The notes under the pieces: model-generated
What the model was told of the DNA's origin: nothing
What the model saw: the letters and a program-made list of their open reading frames with translations, nothing else
The model's database searches: none
Made by a program: the position numbers and the translations under genes
Shown here: in pieces, positions 26,416 through 35,445 of the stretch
Numbering within the stretch: the first letter of the stretch is position 1
Layout of the letters: every line of letters starts with the position of its first letter
Assembly: GCF_030505395.1 (NCBI RefSeq)
Contig: NZ_CP130044.1
Span: forward strand, 2,589,001 to 2,653,000
From: Asticcacaulis sp. ZE23SCel15
Lineage (GTDB): Bacteria; Pseudomonadota; Alphaproteobacteria; Caulobacterales; Caulobacteraceae
Reading direction: 5' to 3'
DNA: 64,000 bases

Positions 26416-28311
26416 TTATATTCCCGCTTCGGCCTTGGCGGTTTCATAGGTTTCGGCGGCGATCATCCATTTGGATTCTAACGCGACCATATCGTCTTCA
26501 AGCTGTGCCTTTTCTTTTCCGTAAGATATGGCCTTAGCCTGGTCTTTCACATAAAGATCAGCATCGCCCAGCTTAAGATCCAGCAGCTTGATCTTATTGC
26601 TGATGGTCTCAATCTGGCGCTCCAGATCATCGGCGGTTTTCTTGAGCGGGGCGATGGCATTGCGTGCCGCGGCAGCCGCCTTACGCGCGTCTTTTGAATT
26701 GACCCCGGCCTGTTTTTTCTCAACCGGCTCATCGCCTTGCGTGGCGGTTTTGGCGCGCTCAATGACCAGTTTGGAATATTCATCCATCGTACCGGTATAG
26801 GGTTTTACCGTGCCGTCATTGACCAGCCACAGCCGGTCAGCGACCATTTCGATCAATGAGCGGTCATGGGTAATGATCAGCACAGCACCTTCGTAGTCGT
26901 TGAGCGCTTCTAACAGCGCACGGCGGGAATCGATATCAAGGTGGTTGGTCGGCTCATCAAGGATCAGCAGGTGCGGCGCATCCATCGCCACCATGTTGAG
27001 CAGCAGGCGGGCCCGTTCACCGCCGGACAGATCCTTGCACTTGGTCTCAACCTTGTCGACCCGCATACCGAATGAGCCCAGCCGCGCGCGTCGCTTGGAT
27101 TCGGTCTCATCCGGGCGGGCGCGGCGCATCATCTCCAGCGGCGTGTCTTCGGGATCGAGCGCTTCGATCTGATGCTGATGGAACCAGCCAACGGTCAGGC
27201 GACGGTCACGCCAGTGGGTGCCGTGCTTTTCTTTCAACGCCCCGGCGATCATCTTGGCAAAGGTCGATTTACCCGCACCATTGACGCCCAAAATACCGAT
27301 CCGGTCATCGAGATCCAGCCGCAGGGTGATATCGCGCAGGATGATTTTATCATCATAACCGACGCTGACCTCTTCAAGGCGCAGTATCGGTGGGGCCAGC
27401 GGTTTTTCCGGCGACGGCAGAGTGAACGGCGCGACGCGGTCTTCGATGGTATCGGCAATCGGCGGCAGTTTTTCGAGACGCTTCATGCGCGACTGGGCTT
27501 GCGCGGCCTTTGAGGCCTTGGCGCGAAAACGATCAACGAAGCTTTGCAGGTGGGCGCGTTCGGCCTCCTGCTTGACGCGGCTGGCGGCCTGAAGGCGGGC
27601 TTTTTCGGCACGCATCCGCTCAAAGTCATCATAGCCGCCGGTATAAAGTTCCAGTTTCTGACCAGCGACATGGACGATGGCATCGACCGATTCATTCAGC
27701 AGGTCGCGGTCGTGGGAAATGATCAGGGCCGCATTGGGATAGCGTTTCAGGCGCGCCTCAAGCCACAGGGCACCTTCGAGGTCGAGATAGTTGGTTGGCT
27801 CATCCAGCAGCAAAAGATCGGGTTCGGCCAGCAGCGCCCCGGCAAGGGCCGCCCGCATCCGCCAGCCGCCTGAAAAGGCTGCGATCGGCCGGGTCAGATC
27901 GGCGGTCGAAAACCCAAGTCCGGACAGGATTTCCGCGGCCCGCGACGGCGCACGATCAGCGCCAATCGCGTAAAGATCGGCGTGGATCTCGGCCTGATGG
28001 ATCGGATCTGCGGTCTCCAGTGCCTTCAGCAGGTTTTCCCGGCGCGTATCGATCGACAAAACGGCATCAATCAGATGCTGCGGGGAGGCGGCCATTTCCT
28101 GCTCAACCGAGGCGACGCGCCAGGCCTTGGGCGTGGTGATATCGCCGCCGCCGGCCTGATATTGCCCCTGGATCAGCTTAAACAGGGTCGATTTACCCAC
28201 ACCGTTCAATCCCACCAGCCCCGCCTTGGTCCCCGGCGTCAGGGTCAGGGTCGCGCCGTCAAAAAAACGGCGCCCGTAGGCGTCAAAAGTTAGGTTGGTG
28301 ATCTGCAACAT
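26416..28311 (-). CDS. ABC-F family ATPase (Uup/YheS-like)
   Basis: A 631-residue soluble protein with two ABC domains and no membrane segments. Walker A motifs are GLNGVGKSTL (~35) and GVNGAGKSTF (~345); signatures are FSGGWRMR and LSGGERAR; Walker B motifs are LLLDEPTNYLD and LILDEPTNHLD. The region between the domains carries the charged P-site tRNA interaction motif typical of ABC-F (AHLQSFVDRFRAKASKAAQ), and the C terminus is a coiled coil. ABC-F proteins act on the ribosome. Exact subfamily is uncertain. The gene is divergent from ndk. Confidence 0.92.
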   Translation of the reverse strand: MLQITNLTFDAYGRRFFDGATLTLTPGTKAGLVGLNGVGKSTLFKLIQGQYQAGGGDITTPKAWRVASVEQEMAASPQHLIDAVLSIDTRRENLLKALETADPIHQAEIHADLYAIGADRAPSRAAEILSGLGFSTADLTRPIAAFSGGWRMRAALAGALLAEPDLLLLDEPTNYLDLEGALWLEARLKRYPNAALIISHDRDLLNESVDAIVHVAGQKLELYTGGYDDFERMRAEKARLQAASRVKQEAERAHLQSFVDRFRAKASKAAQAQSRMKRLEKLPPIADTIEDRVAPFTLPSPEKPLAPPILRLEEVSVGYDDKIILRDITLRLDLDDRIGILGVNGAGKSTFAKMIAGALKEKHGTHWRDRRLTVGWFHQHQIEALDPEDTPLEMMRRARPDETESKRRARLGSFGMRVDKVETKCKDLSGGERARLLLNMVAMDAPHLLILDEPTNHLDIDSRRALLEALNDYEGAVLIITHDRSLIEMVADRLWLVNDGTVKPYTGTMDEYSKLVIERAKTATQGDEPVEKKQAGVNSKDARKAAAAARNAIAPLKKTADDLERQIETISNKIKLLDLKLGDADLYVKDQAKAISYGKEKAQLEDDMVALESKWMIAAETYETAKAEAGI

Positions 28312-28419
28312 AAAACGGATACTTAAACAGGTTATAGGGCTTGGCGAAATCGGAATGCCTCGCTATAAGCCAGCCCAAGTTAAACGCCAAACGAATTTGG
28401 CCAAAATCGGAACCTACAT

Positions 28420-28836
28420 ATGTCACGCACCTTTTCTATCCTTAAGCCCGACGCCACCCGCCGCAACCTGACTGGCAAGATCAACGCCGTCATCGAAGAG
28501 GCTGGTCTGCGTATTGTCGCTCAAAAGCGCGTTAAACTGTCGACCGCTCAGGCTGAACAATTCTACGGCGTGCACAAAGAGCGTCCGTTCTTTGGTGAAC
28601 TGGTCGGTCAAATGACGGCTGAGCCGGTTGTGGTTCAGGTTCTGGAAGCTGACGACGCTGTGCCGAAGTACCGTGAAGTCATGGGCGCCACCAATCCTGA
28701 GCAGGCCGCTGAGGGCACGATCCGCAAGCTGTTCGCCCTGTCGATCGGTGAAAACTCGGTCCACGGTTCGGATTTGGATGAGAACGCGGCGATTGAAATC
28801 GCGCAGTTCTTCACGGACGCTGAAATCGTCGGTTAA
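28420..28836 (+). CDS. ndk: Nucleoside diphosphate kinase
   Basis: Equilibrates nucleoside di- and triphosphates through a phosphohistidine. The 138 residues begin [24 protein letters not shown] and [11 protein letters not shown] are conserved, and the active histidine lies in the C-terminal ENSVHGSD (His ~116). Monocistronic; it ends in a strong terminator embedded in a composite repeat also found after aspS. Confidence 0.97.
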   Translation: MSRTFSILKPDATRRNLTGKINAVIEEAGLRIVAQKRVKLSTAQAEQFYGVHKERPFFGELVGQMTAEPVVVQVLEADDAVPKYREVMGATNPEQAAEGTIRKLFALSIGENSVHGSDLDENAAIEIAQFFTDAEIVG

Positions 28837-28840
28837 TAAT

Positions 28841-28963
28841 TTACGGGGCGTGGGGTCTGTGACCCCACAAACCTTGATCTTTTCCAAAGAAAAACCCTGC
28901 CAGTTTCTGGCAGGGTTTTTCTTTGGAAGGGTAAGACGTGGGGCCATTGGCCCCAAACCCCAT
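28841..28963. repeat. Composite terminator repeat, copy 1 (ndk / S46 peptidase)
   Basis: Three parts: a left palindrome block (28841-28873, containing GTGGGGTCTGTGACCCCAC), a central perfect 20-bp inverted repeat with a 3-nt loop, and a right block (28939-28963, containing TGGGGCCATTGGCCCCA). The left block is identical over 33 bp, and the right block over 25 bp, to the copy at 41092-41208, while the central hairpin differs. The right block read in reverse matches the left at 18 of 25 positions, so the outer blocks form a degenerate inverted pair. Confidence 0.85.
28884..28926. terminator. Bidirectional terminator between ndk and S46 peptidase
   Basis: Arms 28884-28903 and 28907-28926 are perfect 20-bp complements around TTT. 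The core is CCCTGCCAG/CTGGCAGGG flanked by A5 and T5 runs, so it can end transcripts from ndk (plus) and from the S46 gene (minus). Confidence 0.93.
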
Positions 28964-28966
28964 GAG

Positions 28967-31027
28967 TTATTTCCCCGTCAATTCGGCCAGCAACGCCTTA
29001 CGGTCATAAACCGTCTTCAGCGCCTCCGCGATGGCCGAAGACGACACCACGACCGTGCGGTTGAGCGTACCGTCATAATAATAAGCACCACCCAAAGAGT
29101 GGATATTGCCATCAAACGCCGCCCCAATCACCTCGCCCTTGGCGTTGATGACCGGGGAGCCGGAATTGCCGCCGATGATGTCATTGGTGGTCACATAGTT
29201 GAACACTTTGGATTTATCGACATTGGGTTCCGCCGCTTTCCATGACGTGGCCAGCTCGTAAGGCTCAACACCGGTGGCGCGTTCGAATAGCCCGGCGATG
29301 TCGGTAAACGGCGTGATCTTAACGCCGCGATAGTCCCAGCCGGTGACCTTGCCGTAAGATAGGCGAAGCGAGAAGGTCGCGTCGGGATAGGTCGAGGTGC
29401 CATAGGCCTTGAAGCGGATTTTGGCGATTTTTTCCGAAGCAATGCGGGTCGGGCCGGTCACGCGGGCCTCGTACTGCTTGCGCACAGCCAGAGCCTCGTC
29501 GTCGATTTTTAGCGCCCACTGAATCATCGGATCATCCGACGCCTGAACGGCTGCCAAACCGCCATCCATCAGTTGCTTGCGATAGGCAATATCGGTCAGT
29601 TTTGTGCCATCAATCAGGCGCTTGGCCAGAGCCTCCGGCGACTCTTTACCCAGCAGCAGCTTGGTCACAGGTGAATTGGCCGTTAGATATTCGCGGGCTT
29701 TCAAAAGGCGGAACTCAAGCTGAATTTGATCGAGCGGTTTTTCGACCGGCGAGGGGTTAACCAGACGCTTTTCCAGCGCGGGCAGGCGGGTGTCGGCAAA
29801 TTCCGGCAGGCGCTCCGTTGACGGCTTTGGCTTTTCCTTGGCCAGACGCACAATCGTGCGTGCGGTCGTAAACAGGGATGAATTGGTCGGTGCGGACTCC
29901 AGAAAGAAATACGGGAAATAAAGATCGCCCACATCCTTTTGAGCCGCGGCGATATCGGCCCACGGATCGCCAAAGGCGGCCTTGTCCTCAGCCGTCATAC
30001 CGGCCTTGAGTACGGCTTCCTCGGCGCGTTTGGCCTCCATGACGGCAGGGTTGTTCAGGGCCAGTTGCTGACCGTAAAAGACCTTGAAGCCGTTCTCAAG
30101 CGAGGTCAGGACATCGGTGCCGATACGCTTGTTTTCAGGGCTTTGGGCCATGAACTGAATGATCCGGCCGCGCAGTTCCGAACGCTGAAGCTGCGACACC
30201 GGAATCATCAGATTGCGGTTGGTCTCAAGCTGGGCCACCGTCATCAGGCGCTGGGTTGATCCCGGATTGCCCGCCACGAAGGTGACGTCATTTTCCTTTG
30301 GGGCATTCGGATTGAATTTCAGATAGTTCGGCGTTTTAACGACCTTGCCGTTTTCATAGACGCGCAGAAATGCGGCATCGAGATTATAGCGCGGGAAATT
30401 GAAATTATCCGGATCACCGCCGAAGAAACCGGACTTATATTCCGGGTAGAACACCAGCCGCACATCGGCATAGCGGCGGTACTTATAGAGCTTATATTCG
30501 CCGCCCTGATAGAAGCTGATGACCTGACACCGGATAGTCTGATCGGTGCCGCAACCGGCTTTTTCCAGCTCCGACGCCTTGGCGTTCAGAGCCTTGACGA
30601 AGGCTTCGCCGGTCAGGCCAGAGGTTGCGACATTGATATCTTTCGTGATGTCGGTAATGCCGGTTAGGATTTCCGCTGACTGGCCGGGGCAGGTCTTTTC
30701 CTCGGTGCGGGCCGCAGTGAAGAAGCCCTTTTGGGTATAGTCGGCTTCAGGCGACGACAGATCCTGTGCGCAGGCAATGACGCAGTGGGCATTGGTCAGT
30801 ACTAGCCCTTCAGAGGAAACGACCGAGGCCGAGCAGTTTGATAAGCGCACGGCGGCTGATTGGATGTGATTAAGCCACTTGGCGTCGATCTTGGTGCCGT
30901 AGGTTTCATTGACCTTGGCGGCGGGGAAGTTGTCGAAGGTCCACATGCCTTCTTCGGCCTGCGCACTAGAGGCAGCCATGAGGGTAAAGGCGGTGGTGGC
31001 GGCAAGCGCCAACTTAAATCGGGCCAT
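28967..31027 (-). CDS. S46 family dipeptidyl-peptidase (DPP7/DPP11-like)
   Basis: A 686-residue exported serine exopeptidase that removes dipeptides from oligopeptides. It has a signal peptide (MARFKLALAATTAFTLMAAS, cleavage after AQA), a chymotrypsin-like fold split by a helical insert, the catalytic histidine in TNAHCV (~75) and the nucleophile in IIGGNSGSPVIN (Ser ~625). Length is typical of S46 (650-720). The residue deciding P1 preference was not assigned. It converges on ndk across the composite terminator. Confidence 0.9.
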   Translation of the reverse strand: MARFKLALAATTAFTLMAASSAQAEEGMWTFDNFPAAKVNETYGTKIDAKWLNHIQSAAVRLSNCSASVVSSEGLVLTNAHCVIACAQDLSSPEADYTQKGFFTAARTEEKTCPGQSAEILTGITDITKDINVATSGLTGEAFVKALNAKASELEKAGCGTDQTIRCQVISFYQGGEYKLYKYRRYADVRLVFYPEYKSGFFGGDPDNFNFPRYNLDAAFLRVYENGKVVKTPNYLKFNPNAPKENDVTFVAGNPGSTQRLMTVAQLETNRNLMIPVSQLQRSELRGRIIQFMAQSPENKRIGTDVLTSLENGFKVFYGQQLALNNPAVMEAKRAEEAVLKAGMTAEDKAAFGDPWADIAAAQKDVGDLYFPYFFLESAPTNSSLFTTARTIVRLAKEKPKPSTERLPEFADTRLPALEKRLVNPSPVEKPLDQIQLEFRLLKAREYLTANSPVTKLLLGKESPEALAKRLIDGTKLTDIAYRKQLMDGGLAAVQASDDPMIQWALKIDDEALAVRKQYEARVTGPTRIASEKIAKIRFKAYGTSTYPDATFSLRLSYGKVTGWDYRGVKITPFTDIAGLFERATGVEPYELATSWKAAEPNVDKSKVFNYVTTNDIIGGNSGSPVINAKGEVIGAAFDGNIHSLGGAYYYDGTLNRTVVVSSSAIAEALKTVYDRKALLAELTGK

Positions 31028-31129
31028 AGTCAGCAGTCCATGCAGTTACAATTGCCAGAATTGATACTGGATGTGCCGCGTGTGGCAACCGGTTTATGTT
31101 AATTATGAAACTTTTTTAACGTGCGGAGA

Positions 31130-31708
31130 TTAACGCGCGTAGATGTGGCGAACGGCGGCGGGGTACAGCTTATGCTCCTCGACCAGCACGCGGGCGGCCA
31201 GATCATCAGGTGTGTCGCCTGCAAGGATCGGCACCTGCGCCTGAAGGATGATGTCACCGTCATCGACTCCTTCTGATACCCAATGGACGGTGCAACCGCC
31301 GAAGGCATCGCCGGCGGCAATAGCGCGTTCATGGGTGTGCAAACCCTTATATTTTGGCAGCAAAGACGGGTGGATATTAATTATTTTGCCCGCCCATTGC
31401 CCCACCAGATAGGGCGTCAGGATGCGCATATATCCGGCCAGGCAGATCAGTTCGATGCCCGCGGCCTTAAGCGCTGCATCAATTTCGCGCTCATGGGCCT
31501 CACGGTCTTTACCAAACGGCTTATGATCGATCGCAAGTGTAGCAATGGCTTGCGACGCCGCCCACTCAAGACCCGCCGCACCCGGATCATTGGAGACCAC
31601 CAGCGTGAACTCAACCGGGAAATCAGCGGCGCGCGACGCTTCGACCAGCGCCATCATGTTAGAGCCGCGACCGGAAACAAAGATCGCAGCTTTTGGCTTA
31701 ATCGTCAT
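31130..31708 (-). CDS. purN: Phosphoribosylglycinamide formyltransferase PurN
   Basis: Formylates GAR with 10-formyl-THF in purine synthesis. The 192 residues begin [21 protein letters not shown] (the SGRGSN phosphate-binding motif) and include LAGYMRIL and the catalytic INIHPSLLPKYKG followed by CTVHWVSEGVDDGDII. Its start overlaps the purM stop by one base (TAATG), showing coupling. Confidence 0.96.
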   Translation of the reverse strand: MTIKPKAAIFVSGRGSNMMALVEASRAADFPVEFTLVVSNDPGAAGLEWAASQAIATLAIDHKPFGKDREAHEREIDAALKAAGIELICLAGYMRILTPYLVGQWAGKIINIHPSLLPKYKGLHTHERAIAAGDAFGGCTVHWVSEGVDDGDIILQAQVPILAGDTPDDLAARVLVEEHKLYPAAVRHIYAR

Positions 31709-32748
31709 TAGGCGTCCGCCAGTTGACCGCAGATAAAGGCATCTTCACCGGCATTCAACAGGGCCGCCAGAACCGCATCGGCATTGTTAGGTGCGACATA
31801 GAGCACAAAGCCGATGCCGCAATTAAACGTCCGAAGCATTTCATGCTGTTCGATCCCGCCCGCTTCCATCAGCCAGCTAAAGACCGGCGGGAATTCCCAT
31901 GAGCTATAATCAAAATTGGCCACCAGACCTTCGCGGATAGCGCGGCCGGGATTTTCGATCAGGCCACCACCGGTAATGTGCGCGCCGCCTTTGATCAGGC
32001 CCGCTTTCATCAGGGGCAGGACAGATTTGATATAGATTTTGGTAGGCTCCAGCAGGGCCTGCGCCAGTGTCTGATCCTTGGCGAACGGGGCCGGAGACGA
32101 CCACGACAGACCCGCGACCTCAATCACTTTACGCACCAGTGAATAGCCGTTGGAATGCGGGCCTGATGAGCCCAGAGCGATGATCACGTCACCGGCTTTT
32201 TGGGTGTCAAGCTTGGGCAACACCTTGTCGCGGTCAACCGCGCCGACGCTAAAACCGGCCAGATCATAATCGTTTTCGCCGTACATGCCCGGCATTTCGG
32301 CCGTTTCACCACCGACCAGCGCGCAACCCGCACGCTTGCAGCCTTCAGCAATACCGGCCACCACGCGGCGGGCGGTATCGACATCGAGTTTAGACGTGGC
32401 GTAATAATCAAGGAACATTAGTGGTTCTGCACCCTGCGCCAGCAGGTCATTGACGCACATGGCGACCAGATCGATGCCGACCGTATCATGGCGGTGGGTT
32501 TCAATGGCGATCTTGAGCTTAGTGCCTACGCCATCTGTGGTCGTCACCAGCAAAGGATCATCGTAACCGGCGGCTTTCAGGTCGAACAAAGCGCCAAATC
32601 CGCCCAGACTGGCTTCGGCACCAGACCGGCGCGTGGCCTTAGCCAGAGGCTTGATGGCGTCGACAAGGGCTTCGCCTGCATCAATATCCACGCCCGACTG
32701 TGCGTATGTAAGACCGTTCTTGTGTGTCTTATTCGCCGGTTCCGACAT
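31708..32748 (-). CDS. purM: Phosphoribosylformylglycinamidine cyclo-ligase PurM
   Basis: ATP-dependent closure of the imidazole ring (AIR synthetase). The 346 residues begin with the conserved [18 protein letters not shown] and contain [24 protein letters not shown] and [14 protein letters not shown]. Divergent from rnd with only 67 bp between starts, so both promoters share that space. Coupled to purN. Confidence 0.97.
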   Translation of the reverse strand: MSEPANKTHKNGLTYAQSGVDIDAGEALVDAIKPLAKATRRSGAEASLGGFGALFDLKAAGYDDPLLVTTTDGVGTKLKIAIETHRHDTVGIDLVAMCVNDLLAQGAEPLMFLDYYATSKLDVDTARRVVAGIAEGCKRAGCALVGGETAEMPGMYGENDYDLAGFSVGAVDRDKVLPKLDTQKAGDVIIALGSSGPHSNGYSLVRKVIEVAGLSWSSPAPFAKDQTLAQALLEPTKIYIKSVLPLMKAGLIKGGAHITGGGLIENPGRAIREGLVANFDYSSWEFPPVFSWLMEAGGIEQHEMLRTFNCGIGFVLYVAPNNADAVLAALLNAGEDAFICGQLADA

Positions 32749-32815
32749 AAAAACTTACCTTCGATTCTATTATAGGGCTTGCCTAAAGCCCATTGCGGTT
32801 TGCTATAGCTACAAA

Positions 32816-33964
32816 ATGAGTCCAATTACAAACACTGATGAGCTTATTAGCTTCTGTGAGCTGATTTCCAAAGCGCCATTTATCACGGTTGATACCGAAT
32901 TTATGCGCGAAACCACCTATTGGCCGAAGCTGTGCCTGATTCAGGCGGCAAGTGCCGATCATGCCGCGATCATCGATCCGCTGGCCAAAGATCTCGATCT
33001 TCAGCCGTTTCTGGATGTGCTGGCCAATCCGAACATACTCAAAGTGTTTCACGCCTGCCGTCAGGACATTGAAATCTTTTATAATCTGGGTGTTTTGCCA
33101 GCCCCTGTGTTTGATACACAGGTGGCAGCGATGGCCGCCGGTTATGGCGATCAAGTGGCTTATGATTTGCTGGTGCGGCAGGTTCTGCGCGTTGAGATCG
33201 ACAAAGGTTCGCGCTTTACCGACTGGTCGCGCAGGCCCTTAAGTGAACAGCAACTCACCTATGCGCTGGGTGATGTCACCCATCTGGCCAAGGTCTATCC
33301 CAAGCTAAAAGCGTCGCTGGAAAAGGTTGAACGATTCGAGTGGGTGTCTGAGGAGATGAAGGGCCTGATCGATCCATCGCTCTATAATACGGATCCGCTC
33401 GATGCCTGGCGGCGTTTGCGGCCGCGCAAATCGTCGCCCAAATATCTGGCGGTGTTTGCGCAGACGGCAGCCTGGCGGGAACGCACAGCGCAGGAACGCG
33501 ACCAGCCGCGCGGGCGTATTCTGAAAGACGAGGGCATTGACGAAATCGCCACCCAGCTGCCGACTGATCCAGCGGCTTTTGACCGGATGCGTTCGACCCC
33601 CAAAGGCTTTGGCGCGTCGAAATTCGGGGTTGAACTGATCGAAATCATTCAGGCCGCCATCAAAGAGCCTGAAAAATTCGCGCCCAAAATGGATAAGTCG
33701 GCGCCTCCGGTTCAGGTGCCGGCGTCAGTCGTGGAACTGCTCAAAGTCCTGCTGCGCATCCGCTGCGAAGAGGAGGGGGTTGCCCCCAAGCTGATTGCGA
33801 CGGTTGCTGAACTTGAAAAGATCGCGCTGGATGACAATGCCGATGTGCCGTCCCTGCAAGGGTGGCGTCGCAAGGTGTTCGGCGAGGATGCCCTGCGGCT
33901 CAAGCGCGGTGAACTGGCACTGGTGCTCAATGGCCCCAAGGTCGAACTGGTCGAACTGGATTAG
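32816..33964 (+). CDS. rnd: Ribonuclease D
   Basis: A 3'-5' exoribonuclease that trims tRNA precursors. From 32816 it has 382 residues: a DEDDy exonuclease domain (FITVDTEFMRE with the DxE metal ligands, FHACRQDIEIF, YALGDVTHL with the tyrosine and final aspartate) and a C-terminal HRDC domain (KYLAVFAQTAAWRERTAQERDQPRGRIL). The start at 32816 matches the family N terminus; an upstream in-frame ATG would run through the purM region. Its stop codon overlaps the ppx stop on the other strand by three bases. Confidence 0.95.
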   Translation: MSPITNTDELISFCELISKAPFITVDTEFMRETTYWPKLCLIQAASADHAAIIDPLAKDLDLQPFLDVLANPNILKVFHACRQDIEIFYNLGVLPAPVFDTQVAAMAAGYGDQVAYDLLVRQVLRVEIDKGSRFTDWSRRPLSEQQLTYALGDVTHLAKVYPKLKASLEKVERFEWVSEEMKGLIDPSLYNTDPLDAWRRLRPRKSSPKYLAVFAQTAAWRERTAQERDQPRGRILKDEGIDEIATQLPTDPAAFDRMRSTPKGFGASKFGVELIEIIQAAIKEPEKFAPKMDKSAPPVQVPASVVELLKVLLRIRCEEEGVAPKLIATVAELEKIALDDNADVPSLQGWRRKVFGEDALRLKRGELALVLNGPKVELVELD

Positions 33965-35445
33965 TAGCTTTCCGTGCGCAAACTAAGCTTAAGCGCGCTG
34001 GCCAGAGCGCGGGCGCGTTTGCGGGTCTGTTCGCCCAGCAGCAGATCATCCCAACCGGCCTTGGCGCTGACGATCAGGGTTTTGTCGTCCTGACGAATGT
34101 GGGCCATTTTCAACAGCTTATCGGACTTGGCTGACAGATCGCAGCCCAGCCTGAGTGTCAGCCCCAGTTGGGTGGCCTGAAGATGGCGCTCATCGCCCAG
34201 TATGCGGCTGACCAGCACCGGTTCCTTGGTGTAGGCGTCGCCGCTGTAGCGGGTATAGAGCGCGCAGGCCAGAAACACCCGCTCAGCATGGTTTTGGCCG
34301 GGGATAGGGGCGCGCAGCACCTGATCGCAGACCAGATCGGCGCGGTGATCCGGGTGCAGGCGCGCGCCGATATCGGACAGTTTGGCGGCCGCCTTGATCA
34401 ATTTTTCGGACGGGCGGTCGACATCAACGCTGTCGTAAAATTCGGTGGCCCAGGCCGCCAGTGCGGGGCCTAAGTTCTCGCTGATGCCATGACGGGCGCC
34501 GAAATTGGCGCAGCCTTCGATCAGCGGATCAAGGTTTTTATAGGCTTCGGGCAGGTCATCAAACAGCAGGCCTTCGCGCAGACCATTGGCTGAGAAACAG
34601 ATGGTTTCAATCTCAAAGCACTCAATCAGACCTTGAAGCACCAGCGCGGCATAGGAGATATTTTCCATCCGCCGTTTGGAAACACCGGGGAATTTCTCAA
34701 GCGATGTCGGAGATTGAATTGCCACCAGACGCGCAATGGTCAGGGCATCACGGGCGGACAGTTCAAACTGCTGAACAATCTGAAGTGGATAGTTGACCTT
34801 CATCATCCAGATCAGGGCCAGATTACGCCACGCGCCGCCGACCGCATGAAAGGTTTTGGCTCTGAATTGTGACCTGAGCGGATCAAGCTGGGCGCGGATA
34901 AGGGCGTAAGTTTTTTCCACATCCATCGGCTTGGGCGCGCCTAAGGCAAACGGCCCTAGCGGCAGGGTCAGGCCCTTAAAGGTCGATTGCGGATCAAGAT
35001 TGATCAGTTCAAGGCTGGAGCCACCCAGATCACCAACAAAACCCTCGGCCTCCAACTGACCGCAGCGCACGCCCTGACCGGCATAGTGGGCTTCTTCGCG
35101 ACCGGTGAGAGTACGCACCTTAAAGCCGGTCACACGCTCGATTTCATGGGCAAACTCAGGGCCGTCGGCGGCGTCGCGCAAAGCGGCGGTGGCGACCACA
35201 TGAACCTTTGAGAGGGTATAGGATTCCAGAATGGCCTTGAAGCGTCTCAGGGCAATCAGCGTATCCTTCTTGCCCTGCGGATGCAGACATTCGGTCTGAC
35301 GCAGGTCACGGCCCAGCCCCGCCAAAATCTTTTCGTTGAACAACGGCCAGATCGAACGGCCTTCGATCCGGTAGATGACCAGACGAACGGAGTTCGAGCC
35401 GATGTCGATAACGGCAGTGTTATGATTATTTTCTGGAACCAACAT
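33961..35445 (-). CDS. ppx: Exopolyphosphatase / Ppx-GppA family
   Basis: Hydrolyses polyphosphate or pppGpp. The 494-residue protein has the ASKHA ATPase-like fold with [14 protein letters not shown] and [15 protein letters not shown] (phosphate-binding loops), and a C-terminal HD-like region with [12 protein letters not shown]. The ATG at 35445 is preferred to a TTG two codons earlier. Its 5' end overlaps ppk by 20 bp, so polyphosphate synthesis and breakdown are encoded together. Confidence 0.93.
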   Translation of the reverse strand: MLVPENNHNTAVIDIGSNSVRLVIYRIEGRSIWPLFNEKILAGLGRDLRQTECLHPQGKKDTLIALRRFKAILESYTLSKVHVVATAALRDAADGPEFAHEIERVTGFKVRTLTGREEAHYAGQGVRCGQLEAEGFVGDLGGSSLELINLDPQSTFKGLTLPLGPFALGAPKPMDVEKTYALIRAQLDPLRSQFRAKTFHAVGGAWRNLALIWMMKVNYPLQIVQQFELSARDALTIARLVAIQSPTSLEKFPGVSKRRMENISYAALVLQGLIECFEIETICFSANGLREGLLFDDLPEAYKNLDPLIEGCANFGARHGISENLGPALAAWATEFYDSVDVDRPSEKLIKAAAKLSDIGARLHPDHRADLVCDQVLRAPIPGQNHAERVFLACALYTRYSGDAYTKEPVLVSRILGDERHLQATQLGLTLRLGCDLSAKSDKLLKMAHIRQDDKTLIVSAKAGWDDLLLGEQTRKRARALASALKLSLRTESY

